DNA of 64,000 nt. Source: Rhodospirillaceae bacterium. Its GTDB lineage: Bacteria > Pseudomonadota > Alphaproteobacteria > Kiloniellales > DSM-21159. Positions 1 to 21,400 of the stretch are shown here, one piece after another (positions within the stretch are counted from its first letter, which is position 1; every line of letters starts with the position of its first letter). The stretch lies in the NCBI GenBank assembly GCA_006969625.1, contig CP030885.1, positions 3,421,430-3,485,429 of the forward strand, in the 5' to 3' direction. Below the pieces are notes generated by a model, which saw only the letters and a list, made by a program, of their open reading frames with translations, did not search any database and was not told where the DNA came from. The translations under genes were made by a program, and so were the position numbers.

Positions 1-1
1 T

Positions 2-3000
2 TGGCAGACCTGCCTCGACAGCCTGACGGCCCTTTGGCTCGACGGCGTGCACATCGACTGGCAGAGCCTGGAGCAGCCCTACGGCCGGCGGCACCTGTGG
101 CAGCCCGGCTACCCCTTCGAGCGCCGTCACCACTGGGTCGAGGAGCCCACGATGACCGAAGCGCCCCGCGAAAACACGAACGGACACGCGGTCGACCGCC
201 CGACGCACCTCGGGCCGGCGGCCGACGCTCCGGCACCGGACGTCCTGGCAGCGATGGTCGGGCTGGTGGCCGAGGCTCTGGGCAGCGACCCGGCCGACAT
301 CGATCCGGACGCGCAATTGCTGGAGCTCGGCGCCGATTCGATCGGTCTGGTCGAGGTCGGCCAGCTCGTCCGAGCCCACTACGGCTTGACGCTCTCGGCC
401 AAGCAGTTCTTCGAGGAGCTGACCAGCGTGCGGGCGCTCGCCGACTATGTGGCCAGGTCGGCGCCCGCGCCAACCCCGGCCGCGCCCACTCCGCCGACGC
501 CTATGACGGAGGCGAACGCGACTCCAGCCGCGCCCGCCGCGATGCCGGAGGCGCCCCCCGCTGCGCCGACCGAGTTGGCCGATCTCTTCGCCCGGCAGCT
601 CGACCTCGTCCAGGACGTGATCCACCGGCAACTCGCCGCGCTGCACGCGCGGGGACTGCCCACCCCCGCTACACCCTCCGAGCCGGCGACAGACACACAG
701 GCCGGGCCTGGGGTGCGCACGACAACGGGCCGGGACCATGGCCCCTACCGGCCACCGCGCACACGCACGTCGACCGCGCATGAATCGGCAAGCTCGGAGG
801 ATCCGCGACGGCGTGCCCACCTGGAGGCGCTGATCGCCCGCTACACGGCACGCACGGCGACCAGCAAGCGGCTCGCCGAGGCGGCACGGCCGCGGCTCGC
901 CGACAGCCGCGCATCGGCCGGCTTCCGCCCCTCGATCAAGGAGATGCTCTATCCGGTCGTCGGCGCGCGGGCCGAGGGCGCGCGCCTGTGGGACGTCGAT
1001 GGCAACGCCTACGTCGACGTCTCGATGGACTTCGGCGTCAACCTCTTCGGCCACCGCGCACCCTTCCTGGTCGAGGCGATGGAGGAGGCGATCGGGCGCG
1101 GACTGGCGATGGCACCGCGCGCCCGCGACGCCGCCGCGGCGGCCGAGCTGGTCTGCGAGCTGACCGGGATGGACCGGGTCGTCTTCTGCCAGTCGGGCAG
1201 CGAGGCGGTGATGACGGCGGTGCGGCTCGCGCGGCTCGCCAAGGGGCGCGACGGCATCGCCCTGTTCCGCAACTCCTACCATGGCCACACCGACGGCCTG
1301 CTGGCGGTCGGCGGCAGCCGGGGGGCGGCGACGGGCTTCGACGCCGAGCCGGTCGCGCCGGGCGTCCCGGCCGCCATGGTTTCCGACGTGCTGTTGCTCG
1401 ACTACGGCGACCCCGACGGCCTGGAGGCCCTGCGCCGGCACGCCGACCGCCTGGCGGCCGTGCTGGTCGAGCCGGTGCAGAGCCGGGCGCTCGGGCTGCA
1501 GCCGGGCGCGTACCTGAAGCGGCTGCGCGAGGTGACGCGCGAGCTCGGACTGCTGCTGATCTTCGACGAGATGATCACCGGCTTCCGCCTGCATCCCGGC
1601 GGCGCCCAGGCCTGGTTCGGCGTCGAGGCCGACTTGGCGACCTACGGCAAGGCGATGGGCGGCGGCATCGAGGTCGCAGCCGTGGCCGGGCGCGGCGGCC
1701 TGCTGGACGGTATCGACGGCGGCCTCTGGCACTACGGCGACGCATCCTATCCCGAGGCGGAGACGACCTTCTTCGCCGGCACCTTCAACGCCAATCCGCT
1801 GGCGATGGCGTCCACGCGCGCGGCGCTCACCGAGATGAAGCGCCGCGGCCCGGCCCTGCAAGAGAAGATCAATGCCCTGACGAGCCGCTTCGCGCGCGAC
1901 CTCAACGGCTGGCTGGCCGCGCGCGAGGTGCCGCTGGAGATCGTCGCTTGCGGCTCGCTGTTCCGCTTCGCCCATCGCGGCAACCTGGACCTGCTGTTCT
2001 ACCACCTGCTGGAAAAGGGCGTGTTCGTCTGGGAGGGGCGGAACTGCTTCGTCTCGGACGCCCACGGCGAGGCCGAGATGGTCCTGGTCGCCCAGGCGGT
2101 GCGCGACAGCGTCGAGGAACTGCGGGAGGGCGGTTACCTGGAAAGGGCGGCGGCGCCGGTGCGCGCGCCGGCGCCGAAGGCCGTCGCCGAGAGCTCGCGC
2201 CGACGGGAGATGGGGCCCAAGGTTCTGCCGCTGACCGCCGCGCAGCAGCAGCTTTGGCTGCTCGCCCAGATCGGCGCCCAAGGCTCACTGGCCTACACGG
2301 AGTCGCTGGCGGTCGAGATCGAGGGGCGGCTGCAGCCGGATGCATTGAAGGCGGCCCTGCGCCGTCTCGTCGCGCGGCATGAGGCGCTGCGGACCGCAAT
2401 CGACGCCGACGGCCGCACCCAGCAGATCCTGGAATCCGTGCCGGTCTCCCTGGAGCAGGCCGAGGGGGTCGACCGCGAGACCTGGCTTGCCGATTTCCTG
2501 GCACGGCCCTTCGACCTGGCAGAGCCGCCGCTGCTGCGCGTCGGCCTGCTCGCAGAGACACCGGACCGCCAGGTTCTGGCGCTGGCGGCGCACCACATCC
2601 TCGTCGACGGCTGGTCGATGGGCTTGCTGCTGGCCGACCTGGGCGCCTGCTACCGGGCCGAGGTCGCGGGCGAACCCCCGCCCCCCGAGCCGAGGTGCCA
2701 GCTCAGCGACCTGGTGCGCTTCCAGCAGGAGAGTCTGGAAGGCGAGCGACGCACCGAACTGGAGCGCTGGTGGCGCGAGACCCTGTCGCCCCTGCCCGAG
2801 CCGCTCGAGCTGCCCGCCGACCGCCGGCCAGACGCAGGGGTAGAGCGGCCTGGCGGGCGCCACCGCTTCACCCTAGACGCTGGCCTGAGGCGCCGTCTGG
2901 AGACGCTGGGCCGCTCGGCGGGTGCGACGCCCTTCGCAACGCTGCTGGCGGTGGTGACCTCGTTCCTGCACCGCCTGACCGGCCGCGAGGCGCTGCTAGT

Positions 3001-6000
3001 CGGCTGCCCGGTGCTCGGCCGCGGCCACGAGGCCGACTTGAGCCAGGCGGTCGGCTACGCCACCCATCTGATCGCGGTGCCGAGCCGTTTGCAACCGAGC
3101 GGATCCTTCCGGGACCACCTGCTGCGGAGCCGGATGGCGCTGGTCGACGCCCTCGACCATCAGGACTATCCCTACGCCGAGTTGCTGCGTCTGCTCGGCC
3201 TGGCCTGGAGCGCCGAGCGCCCGCCGCTGCTGGAGGTTACCTTCAACCTCGACCGGCCGAGCCTCGATGTGGCCCTGCCGGGTGCGACGGCACGGCTGCT
3301 GCCGACATCCCTGCAGGCGCCGAAGTTCCCGCTGTCGATCAATGCCCTGGACCTCGGCGGCGAGCTGCTGGTCGACTTCGACTACGACGCCGGCCTGTTC
3401 AGCCCGGCCGCGATCGAGCGCCTCGCCGAGCAGTTGCAGGTCTGGACCGCTGCCGTCGTCGAGCGGCCCGACGCGCCGCTCGCCGAGCTGACGCCGGTCG
3501 GCCCTGCCGAGCGGCGACTGCTGCTCGAGGTCTGGAACGACACGGCCAAAGATTGGCCGGGCGAGCTCGGTCCGGTCCACGAGATGATCGAGGCCCAGGC
3601 GGCGCGCACCCCCGAAGCGCCGGCGCTCGGCTTCGCCGGGCAGACCCTGAGCTACGGCCGCCTGCTCGCCGAAAGCGGCGCCCTGGCGACGCGCCTCGCC
3701 GAGCTCGGCGTCGGACCGGAGACGACCGTCGCCTGCCTGTTCGACCGCTCCTTCGAGATGCTGGTCGGTCTGCTTGCGGTGATGCGTACCGGAGCCGCCT
3801 ACCTGCCGATTGCGCTCGACGAGGCGCCGGCGCGACTGGCCGGCGCCCTAGCCGAGGCCGAGCCCGTGGTCGCGCTCACCCGCGCCGGGCTGGAGAGCGC
3901 GCCGGCGCTGCGCGCGGCGCTCGGCGAAGGCCGGCCGCTGCTCCAGGTGGGACCGATCGATGCGGCGGCGCCGGCGCCCGAAGCCGCCGAGGCCCCGACC
4001 CTGCCGCGCGCCGAGGCCGACCAGCCGGCCTACCTGCTGTTCACCTCCGGCTCCACCGGCCGGCCGAAGGGCGTGGTTTCGCTGCACCGTGGCCTGCGCA
4101 ACCGCCTGCTGTGGATGCAACAGGCGTTTCCCATCGGTCCCGGAAAGACCGTGTTGCAGAAGACGCCCTACACCTTCGACGTCTCGGTCTGGGAGCTGTT
4201 CTGGCCGCTGACCGTCGGCGCACGCCTGGCGATCGCCGAGCCCGACGCGCACCGCGACCCGCGCGCCCTGGCCCGTCTGATCCGCCGCGAGGGGGTGACG
4301 CACTGCCACTTCGTGCCCTCGATGCTCGCGGTCTTCCTCGACGAGCCGGAAGCCGCCGCCTGCGCCAGCCTCGAGCGGGTGGTATGCAGCGGCGAGGCGC
4401 TGCCGCGCGACCTGGTGGCGCGCTTCCAGGGCCTGGGGCTGGCGGCCGAGCTGCACAACCTCTACGGCCCGACCGAGGCCGCCATCGACGTCACCCACTG
4501 GCCCTGCACGCAACCGCCCGATGCGCCCAGCGTGCCGATCGGCCGGCCGATCGCCAACACGCTGGTGCGCATCCTGGACGAGCGTCAAGAGCTGTGTCCG
4601 GTCGGCGCCACCGGCGAGATTTACCTGGGCGGCGTGCAGCTCGCGCGCGGCTACCTGAAGCGCCCGGAGCTGACCGAGACGGCCTTCGTCGCCGACCCCT
4701 TCGCGCCGGGCGAGCGGCTCTACCGCACGGGCGACCTCGGTCGCTGGCGCGCCGACGGCGCGATCGTCTACCTCGGCCGGCGCGACGGGCAGGTGAAGCT
4801 GCGCGGCCAGCGCATCGAGCTGGGCGAGATCGAGGCCGCGCTGCGCACCCACCCGACGGTGCGCGACGCCGCCGCCGGTCTGGTCGGGGACGATCCGATC
4901 ACCCGTCGGCTCGCCGCCTGGATCGTGCCGACGGAGGGCCCCGCAGCGGAGGGTTTCGCGTTGCCCGGCGGGCCGCGCATCGCGACCCTCAACCGGGCCG
5001 AGACCGAGTTCATGGTCCGCGAACACTTCGTGGAGCGGACCTACTTCCGCCACGGCATCGGCCTTCCGGAGGACGCCGTGGTGCTCGACGTCGGCGCCAA
5101 CATCGGCGTCTTCGCCCTGTCGGTCTGCGCCAGCCTGCCGAACGCGCGGGTCCACGCCTTCGAACCCGTGCCGACGGTCCATGCACGGCTGGCGTCGAAT
5201 GCCGCCTGCGCCGGCGGTCGGATCACACCGCACGCCCTGGCGCTCGGCGTAAGCGAGGGCGAGATCGCCTTCACCTGGTACCCGCACGTCTCGATCCTGT
5301 CCGGCACGGGGGCCGAGCCCGGCGAGGAGGCCGCAGTCGTGCGCGCCTTCCTGAACCAGGGCGAGGCGGACAGCGACGTCGACCCGGCACTGCTCGACGA
5401 ACTGCTGGCCGATCGCCTGGCGGCCGAGGTCCTGCAGGTGCCGCAGCGCCGGCTCTCCGGCATGCTGAAGTCGCTCGGGCTGGACCGCGTCGACCTGCTG
5501 AAGATCGACGTCGAGAAGGCGGAATGGGCGGTGCTGCAAGGCATCGACGAGGCCGACTGGCCGAAGATCCGCCAGGTCGTCGTCGAGGTCCACGACATCG
5601 ACGGCCGCCTCGCCCGGGTGCGCGCGCATCTCGAGGCGCAAGGCTTCGCGGTGACGGCCGAGCAGGAGCCTTGGCTCGACGGCACGGCGATCCACTGCCT
5701 CTATGCGCGGCGTCCCGACGACCCGCTGCCGCCCGTGCCAGCGTCGCGCGCGGAAGCGCTGTCGTCCGCAACCCCCAACGCGACCCCGCAGGCGGGGACG
5801 GCGCTGCCGGCAGCGTTGGCCGGCGAGCTGCGCGCCTTCCTGGCCAGACGCTTGCCGCCGCACATGGTGCCCGATCTCTACGTCGGCCTGCCGGCGCTGC
5901 CGCTCAGCGCCCACGGCAAGATCGACCGCAAGGCGCTGCCGCAGCCTCAGGGCGCGACGGGCGCCGCCGCCGTCGAGGCGTCCCGTCCAAGCGTGCCCGA

Positions 6001-6333
6001 GACGGCGCTCCAGCGCGAGCTACTGGAGGTCTGGCGCACCCTGCTCGGGCCGGTCGAGATCGGCATCCATGACGATTTCTTCCGACTCGGTGGCCACTCG
6101 CTGATGGCAGCTCGGCTGGTCGGCATCCTGCGCGAGCGCTTCTCGATCGAGTTGACGATCAAGGCGTTCCTTGAGCGTCCGACCCTGGCCGCGGTCGCTG
6201 CGGCGATCGAGGCCGGGGTCGGGGCCACGGCGGCCCGGTCGGCGCCGACGATCCGACGGGCGGACCGCGCGCGCCGGCGCCTCGACCGCGCGGCCCTCGG
6301 GCTGGACGCCAAGGCGGACGACGGGAGGGGGAC

Positions 6334-6337
<4 letters not shown>
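2..6337 (+). CDS. Hybrid PKS/NRPS, 5'-truncated: (AT)-ACP-aminotransferase-C-A(FkbM-MT)-PCP
   Basis: The gene starts upstream of the window; the frame is open from base 2, and bases 2-145 encode a typical post-AT linker ending in YPFERRHHW. Next come an ACP (about 230-460, GADS with the phosphopantetheine Ser codon at 338), a class-III PLP aminotransferase (about 900-2150; SGSEA, FDEMITGF, PLP Lys in TYGKAMGGG at about 1649), a condensation domain (2220-3500; HHILVDGWS) and an adenylation domain (from about 3560; SGSTGRPKG, FDVSVWE, NLYGPTEA). An FkbM-like methyltransferase (about 5000-5720; VVLDVGANIG) is inserted before the last A motif (GKIDRKALP), and a PCP follows (GGHS, Ser codon at 6098). 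By eye the specificity pocket reads DVWHVSLIDK, a serine code. ACP-aminotransferase-C order is that of mycosubtilin MycA and iturin ItuA, where the aminotransferase aminates the beta-carbon of an acyl chain. Translation is coupled to the next gene through GTGA. Confidence 0.93.
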
Positions 6338-15440
<9,103 letters not shown>

Positions 15441-15444
<4 letters not shown>

Positions 15445-18400
15445 GCCTGCTCGACCTGCTCGACGAGTTGCGGCAGCGCGGCGTCCGCCTGCGCGCGGAG
15501 GAGGGCAAGCTGAAGTTCTCCGGGCCCAAAGGCGGCCTGACCGTCGAGCTGCGCAGCCGGATTGCGGCCGAGCGTGGCGCGTTGCTCGCGCTGCTGGGGG
15601 CGCAGCAGGAGTCGGGAGCGGCGCCAGCGCCGCAGACCGCAGGGCCGCCGGACAGCCCGGCACCGCTGAGCCATGCCCAGCAGCGGCTGTGGATCGTCGA
15701 GCAGATCGAAGGCATCGGCACGGCCTACGCGATTCCCGGCGCCGCAGAGATCGAGGGCCCGCTCGACCCGGTCGCCCTGGAGCGGGCGCTCGCCGCGGCG
15801 ATGCGTCGCCAGGCCAGCCTGCGCACGGCGCTGCGCCTGGTCGGCAGCCAGCCGCGCCAGATCCTCGAGGCGGACCCGCCGCTGCCCTTCGAGGTCGAAG
15901 ACGTTTCCGACGATGCCGATCCGGAGACGACGGCGCGGGCGCGGCTGGCAGCGCTTGCCCACGCGCCGTTCGACCTCGGCAACGCGCCGCTGTTCCGGGC
16001 ACGGCTGCTGCGCCTCGGGCCCGAAAGGCACCTCTTCGGCGTCGTGCTGCACCACGCGATCGCCGACGGCTGGTCGATCACCCTGCTGCTGCGCGAGCTC
16101 GGCACGGCCTACGCCGAGGCGGCGGCCGGCCGGGAGCCGGACTCGGACCCACTGACGCCGAGCTACGCCGACCTGGCCCGGCGCGAGCGCGGCCCCGAAG
16201 GCCAGGCGCGGATCGCGCGCCAGCTCGGCTACTGGCTGGACCAACTGGCGGGGGCGCCCGAGCTGCTTGAGCTGCCGGCCGACCGGCCGCGACCGCCGGT
16301 CCAGTCCTTCAGGGGTGCCGCCATTCGGACGGTCCTGCCGGCAGAGACGGTGGGTGGATTGCGCACGCTGGCGCAGGGCGAAGGCGCGACGCTCTTCATG
16401 GCGCTGTTCGCGATCTTCGCGGTACTGGTGGCGCGCCACAGCGGCGAGCGCGACTTCGTCGTCGGCACGCCGGTCGCCGGGCGCGAGACCCCGGAGAGCC
16501 AGCGTCTGGTCGGCCTCTTCGTCAACAGCCTGGCGCTGCGGTGCGACCTCTCGGGCCAACCCAGTTTCCGCAGGTTGCTGGGGCGCGTGCGCCGGACGGT
16601 CCTGCAGGCTTTCGACCACCAGGACGTGCCGTTCGAGCGCCTGGTGGACGCCCTGCGGCTTTCCCGCGACCCGCGCTATCCGCCACTCTGCCAGGTGCTC
16701 TTCGCCCTGCAGAGCGCACTCGACGAGCGCCTGGAGCTGGCCGGCGCGAAGCTGACGCCGCTGCCGATCGAAACCGGCGGTAGCCGGGTCGACCTCTTCC
16801 TGGCCGCCGAGCTTCGCGACGACGGCGCCCTCGGCCTGGAGGCCGAGTACTGCAGCGATCTCTTCGAGGCGGCGCGGATCGAGCGACTGCTCGGCCATTT
16901 CGTCAGGCTCGCGGCGGCCGCCGTCGAGCAGCCCGACGCGCCGGTCGAGAGGCTGCCGATGCTCGATGCCGCGGAGCGCCGGCGGCTGCTGACCCAAGGC
17001 AACAGGACGGCGCCGCTGGCGGAGCCGCTCACCCTGCCCAGCCGTTTCGCGGCGCTCACCGCGAACCGGCCGGACGCCGTCGCCGTCGCATTCGGCGACG
17101 CACGGCAGAGCTATGCCGAACTGCAGGCGACGAGCGAGCGGGTGGCGGCGGCTCTGGCCGCGGCCGGCGTGCGGCCGGGCGAGGTCGTCGGCCTGCATCT
17201 GCCGCGCTGCCTGCTGCTGCCGGCGGCCCTGCTCGGCATCCTGCGCGCCGGCGCCGCCTACCTGCCGCTGGAGCCCGACCTGCCGGCAGCCCGGCGCCGG
17301 GCCCTGCTGAGCGACGCAGGGGTGCGCCTGCTGCTGAGCGCCGAGCATCTCCTGCCCGACCTCGCCGACGACGGCCCGCACTGCCTGGCCATCGAGCGGG
17401 CCGTCCGCTTCGAGGGCGAGGCGCCGACCGCGCCGGATGCGCCGGATGCGCTAGCCTACGTCATCTACACCTCGGGCTCGACCGGCGGGCCGAAGGGCGT
17501 TTGCGTTACGCATCGCAATATCCTGCGCCTGGTCGACGGCATCGACTACGACGGCCCGCCGCCCGCCTGCTTCCTGCAGGTCTGCTCGATCGCCTTCGAC
17601 GTCAGCACCTTCGAGATCTGGGGCGCCCTGCTGACCGGCGCGCGTCTCGCGATCCCGCCGCCAGGGCCGCTGGAGCCGGCGACCCTGAAGCAGAGCATCG
17701 AGCGGCACGGCGTCGAGGCGCTTTGGCTGACGGCGGGTCTATTCCACCGCATGGCCGAGAGCCTGCCCGACACGCTCGCCGGCGTGCGCTATCTGCTCGC
17801 CGGCGGCGACGTGGTGCAGCCGGCTGCGGCCCAGGCGATCCTCGACCGCATGGCCGCGCTCGGCCACCACGACCATCGCTTTGGCAACGGCTACGGCCCG
17901 ACCGAGTGCACGACCTTCGCCACGCTGCACTGGATGCGGCCCGGCGAGCGGTTGGGCGTGTCCGTGCCGATCGGCCGGGCGATCGGCAACACCGCGCTCT
18001 ACGTGGTCGACGAACACGGGGAGCCGGTGCCGGTCGGCGTACCGGGCGAGCTCTGGCTCGGCGGCCTCGGGGTTGCCCAGGGCTATCTCGGCCGGCCGGA
18101 GTTGACCGCCGAGCGCTTCGTGACCGATCGCTTCACCGGATCCGGCCGGGTCTATCGGACCGGCGACCGCGTGCGCTGGCTCGACGACGGCACCCTGGAG
18201 TTCCTCGGCCGGCTCGACCAGCAGGTCAAGCTGCGCGGCTTCCGCGTCGAGCCGGGCGAGGTCGAGCAGGCGCTGCTCGACCAGCCTGGCGTCGCCGAGG
18301 CGGTGGTCGTGGTGCGGCTCGCACCGTCCGGGGCGAAACAGCTGGTCGGCTACCTGGTCGCCGCGGACCCAGCGGCGCCCCCGGACGTCTCGGCGCTGCG

Positions 18401-21400
18401 CGAGACGCTGGCGACGCGCCTGCCGTCCTACATGGTGCCGGCCCACCTGCTGTTGCTCGAGCGGCTGCCGCTCAACCGCAGCGGCAAGGTCGACCGGCGG
18501 GCGCTGCCGGCGCCGGACGAGGAAGCGCAGACCACGCCCTCGCGGCCGCCGGAGGGACCGGCGGAGGAGGCGATCGCGGCGATCTGGTGCGACCTGCTGA
18601 AACGCGAGGCGGTCGGCGCCGAGGACAACTTCTTCGCCCTCGGCGGCGATTCGATCCTGGCCATGCAGGTCGTGCTGCGGGCCGGCGAGGCCGGGCTGGC
18701 GATCGGCCTGCGCGACCTGCTGGAGCGCCAGACCGTGGCCGGGTTGGCGGCTGCGGCGGGCGCGGCCGGCCGGCGTCAGGGTCGCGTGGCGCGCGGCCGG
18801 GAGGCGGCCCTGGCGGTCGCAGGCCCCTTGCCCTTGACGCCGATCCAGCGCTGGTTCTTCGACCGGCGGCTGGAACGGCCCGATCAATGGAACCAGGCGG
18901 TGTTGCTTTCGGCGCGCAGGCCCTTGGATCCGCAGCGTCTGCAGGCAGGGCTCGATGCCCTGGTGGCACGTCACGAGGCGCTGCGACAGCGCTTTGCCGG
19001 AGCGGGCGCAAAGCGGCATGCCACGATCGCACCGGCGGCGCCCGTGCCGCTCGAGGTCCATCGACCGCGCGAAGAGGCAGAGATGGCCGAGCGGGTTGAG
19101 GCCCTCCAGGCTTCGCTCGACCTCGCCGAGGGGCCGCTGTTCCGCGCCGCCCTGTTCCGCCGGGCCGAGGGCGGCGAGCGGCTGCTGCTGGTCGCCCACC
19201 ACCTGGCCGTCGACGCCGTCTCCTGGCACGTCATGCTGCACGAGCTCGAGCGCTTCCTCGAGACCGGGGCGCTGCCGAGCGAGTCGCCGCCGACGCCCTG
19301 GAGCGCCTACGCCGTTCAGGTGCCGGCGATGCCGCGACCGCAAGCCGCGCCGGGCGAACCGCTGCCGCGCGACTTGACCGGCGGCGAGAACGAGGAAGCG
19401 ACGGCCGCGCACGCCGAGCGCCTGCTCGGTCCCGCAGATACCGAGGCCTTTCTCGGGTCGGCCAACGAGGCGCTGCGCAGCGAGCCGACCGAGCTGCTGC
19501 TGGCCGCGCTGTCGGCGGCGCTGCTGGACTGGAGCGGCGGCGCTGCGCTGACCGTCGAGATCGAGCGCCACGGCCGCGACGTCCTGCCGGACCTCGACCT
19601 CACGCAGACGGTGGGCTGGCTGACGCGCCTCGACCCGCGGCGCATCCAGCGGCCGCTAGCCGACGCGCCGGGGGCCTGGCTGGCCGCCGCACGGTGCGCG
19701 GCAGAAGTCGGCGACGCCGGCGAGCGGGCCGAGGTCGCGCTCAACTATTTCGGCCGCTTGGACGGCAGCGCCGAGGGACTTCTGGTCCCGGCCGAGGGGC
19801 CGGTCGGCGCGCTCTACGGCCCCGGCGCCGAGCGGCGGCATCTCTTCGAGCTGATCGCCGAGGTCAGCGGCGGTCGGCTGCGCCTGGGCCTGCGCTACAG
19901 CCCCGCCCAGCATCGCCCCGAAACCGCGGCGGCGCTGGTCGAGGCGGTCGGCCGCAGGCTGGAGGCCATTCTCACCTGGGCGCGGCTGCCGGCGCACGGC
20001 GGCCTCTTGCCCCTCGACGTGCCGCTCGCCGGCCTCGACCAACGGCGGCTCGACCGGCTTCTTGGCGCGCTCCCGGCAGAGCCGGATCGCCATCCGGCGC
20101 GCGACGTCGAGACGATCCTGCCGCTCTCACCGCAACAGCAAGGCATGCTGCTCGACAGCCTCACCGACCCCGGCAGCGGCATGCATCACGAACAGCTCAC
20201 GATCCGGCTCGAAGGGGAGCTCGACCCCGCGCTGCTGCGCAGCGCCTGGCGGCAGGCGGCGGAGCGCCATGCGATCCTGCGCACCGGCTTCTTCTGGGAG
20301 GGGTTGGCGCAGCCGCTGCAGGTCGTGTTTCGCAAGACCCGGCTGGATTGGGCCGAACGCCGCGGCGAACCTGACGCGGCTTGGCTGCTGCAGGATCGGC
20401 TCGCCGGTTTCGACCTCGGGCGCCCCGGCACCTTCCGCCTCACTCTCTGGCGCTCCGGCGCGGATGATTGGCGGCTGGTCTGGACCTTTCACCACCTGCT
20501 GCTGGACGGCTGGTCGACGGCGCTGCTGCTGCGCGAGGTGATGACGCTCTACGAGGCAGGGCGGCAGCGACGACCCGCCGCGCTGCCGCCTGCCCTGCCC
20601 TATGGCGCCTATGTCGCCTGGTTGGCCGGGCGCGATCAGACCGCGACCGCCGCCTTCTGGCGCGCTGAGCTGGCAGAGCTCCCGGCCGCACCGCCGCTCG
20701 CCTTCGCCGGGGCCGAGCCGGCGCCGACAGGCGAGCGCTACGGCGAGCGGCATGCGAGGCTCGACCGTGCCACCGGCGACGCGCTGGCGGCGGCGGCGCA
20801 GCGCCTGGCGGTCACGCCCGGAACCCTGCTGCAAGGTGCCTGGGCGCTGCTGCTCGCCGGCCTCCTTCGCCGGGACCGGCTGGTCTTCGGGGCGACCAGC
20901 GCCGGCCGGCCGGAAGAGCTGCCCGGCTGTGAAGCAAGCGCCGGCCTGTTCATCGACACCTTGCCGGTGCCGGTCGAGGTGCCGAGAGCAGGAGCCCTCG
21001 ACAATTGGTTGGGAGGGCTTTTCGCCCGCTATCGTCGGATCCTGGCGCATCCGCACCTGGGCGCGGGCGCGTTGCAGCACGCGGCCGGCCTGACACCCGA
21101 CCGGGTCTTGTTCGAAGCCCTGCTGGTCTACGAGAACTATCCGCAGGAGCTGAGAGCGGCAGGCGAGGCGCGCGAAGACGGTGGCCTGCGGGTAGCCGAA
21201 CTCGCGAGTTGCGGCGCACGCACGCGCTATCCCCTAACTCTGCTCGCCGTGCCAGGTGCCGGCCTGCGCCTGCAGTTGGTCTTCGACCGCCGGCGGTTGC
21301 CGGAAGATCTCGCCGAGCGGCTGATCGTGCTGCTGTGCCGCCTGCTGAAGCGCCTCGCCGACGGCGAGACGCGGATCGAGGCGCTGCGCACTTTGGTCGC

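Noticed and set aside
2695-6072. 1125-codon plus-strand frame inside the first synthetase, and a 957-codon one at 7632-10505
   Set aside because: Arg/Pro/Ala-rich out-of-frame reading of confirmed C/A/MT domains.
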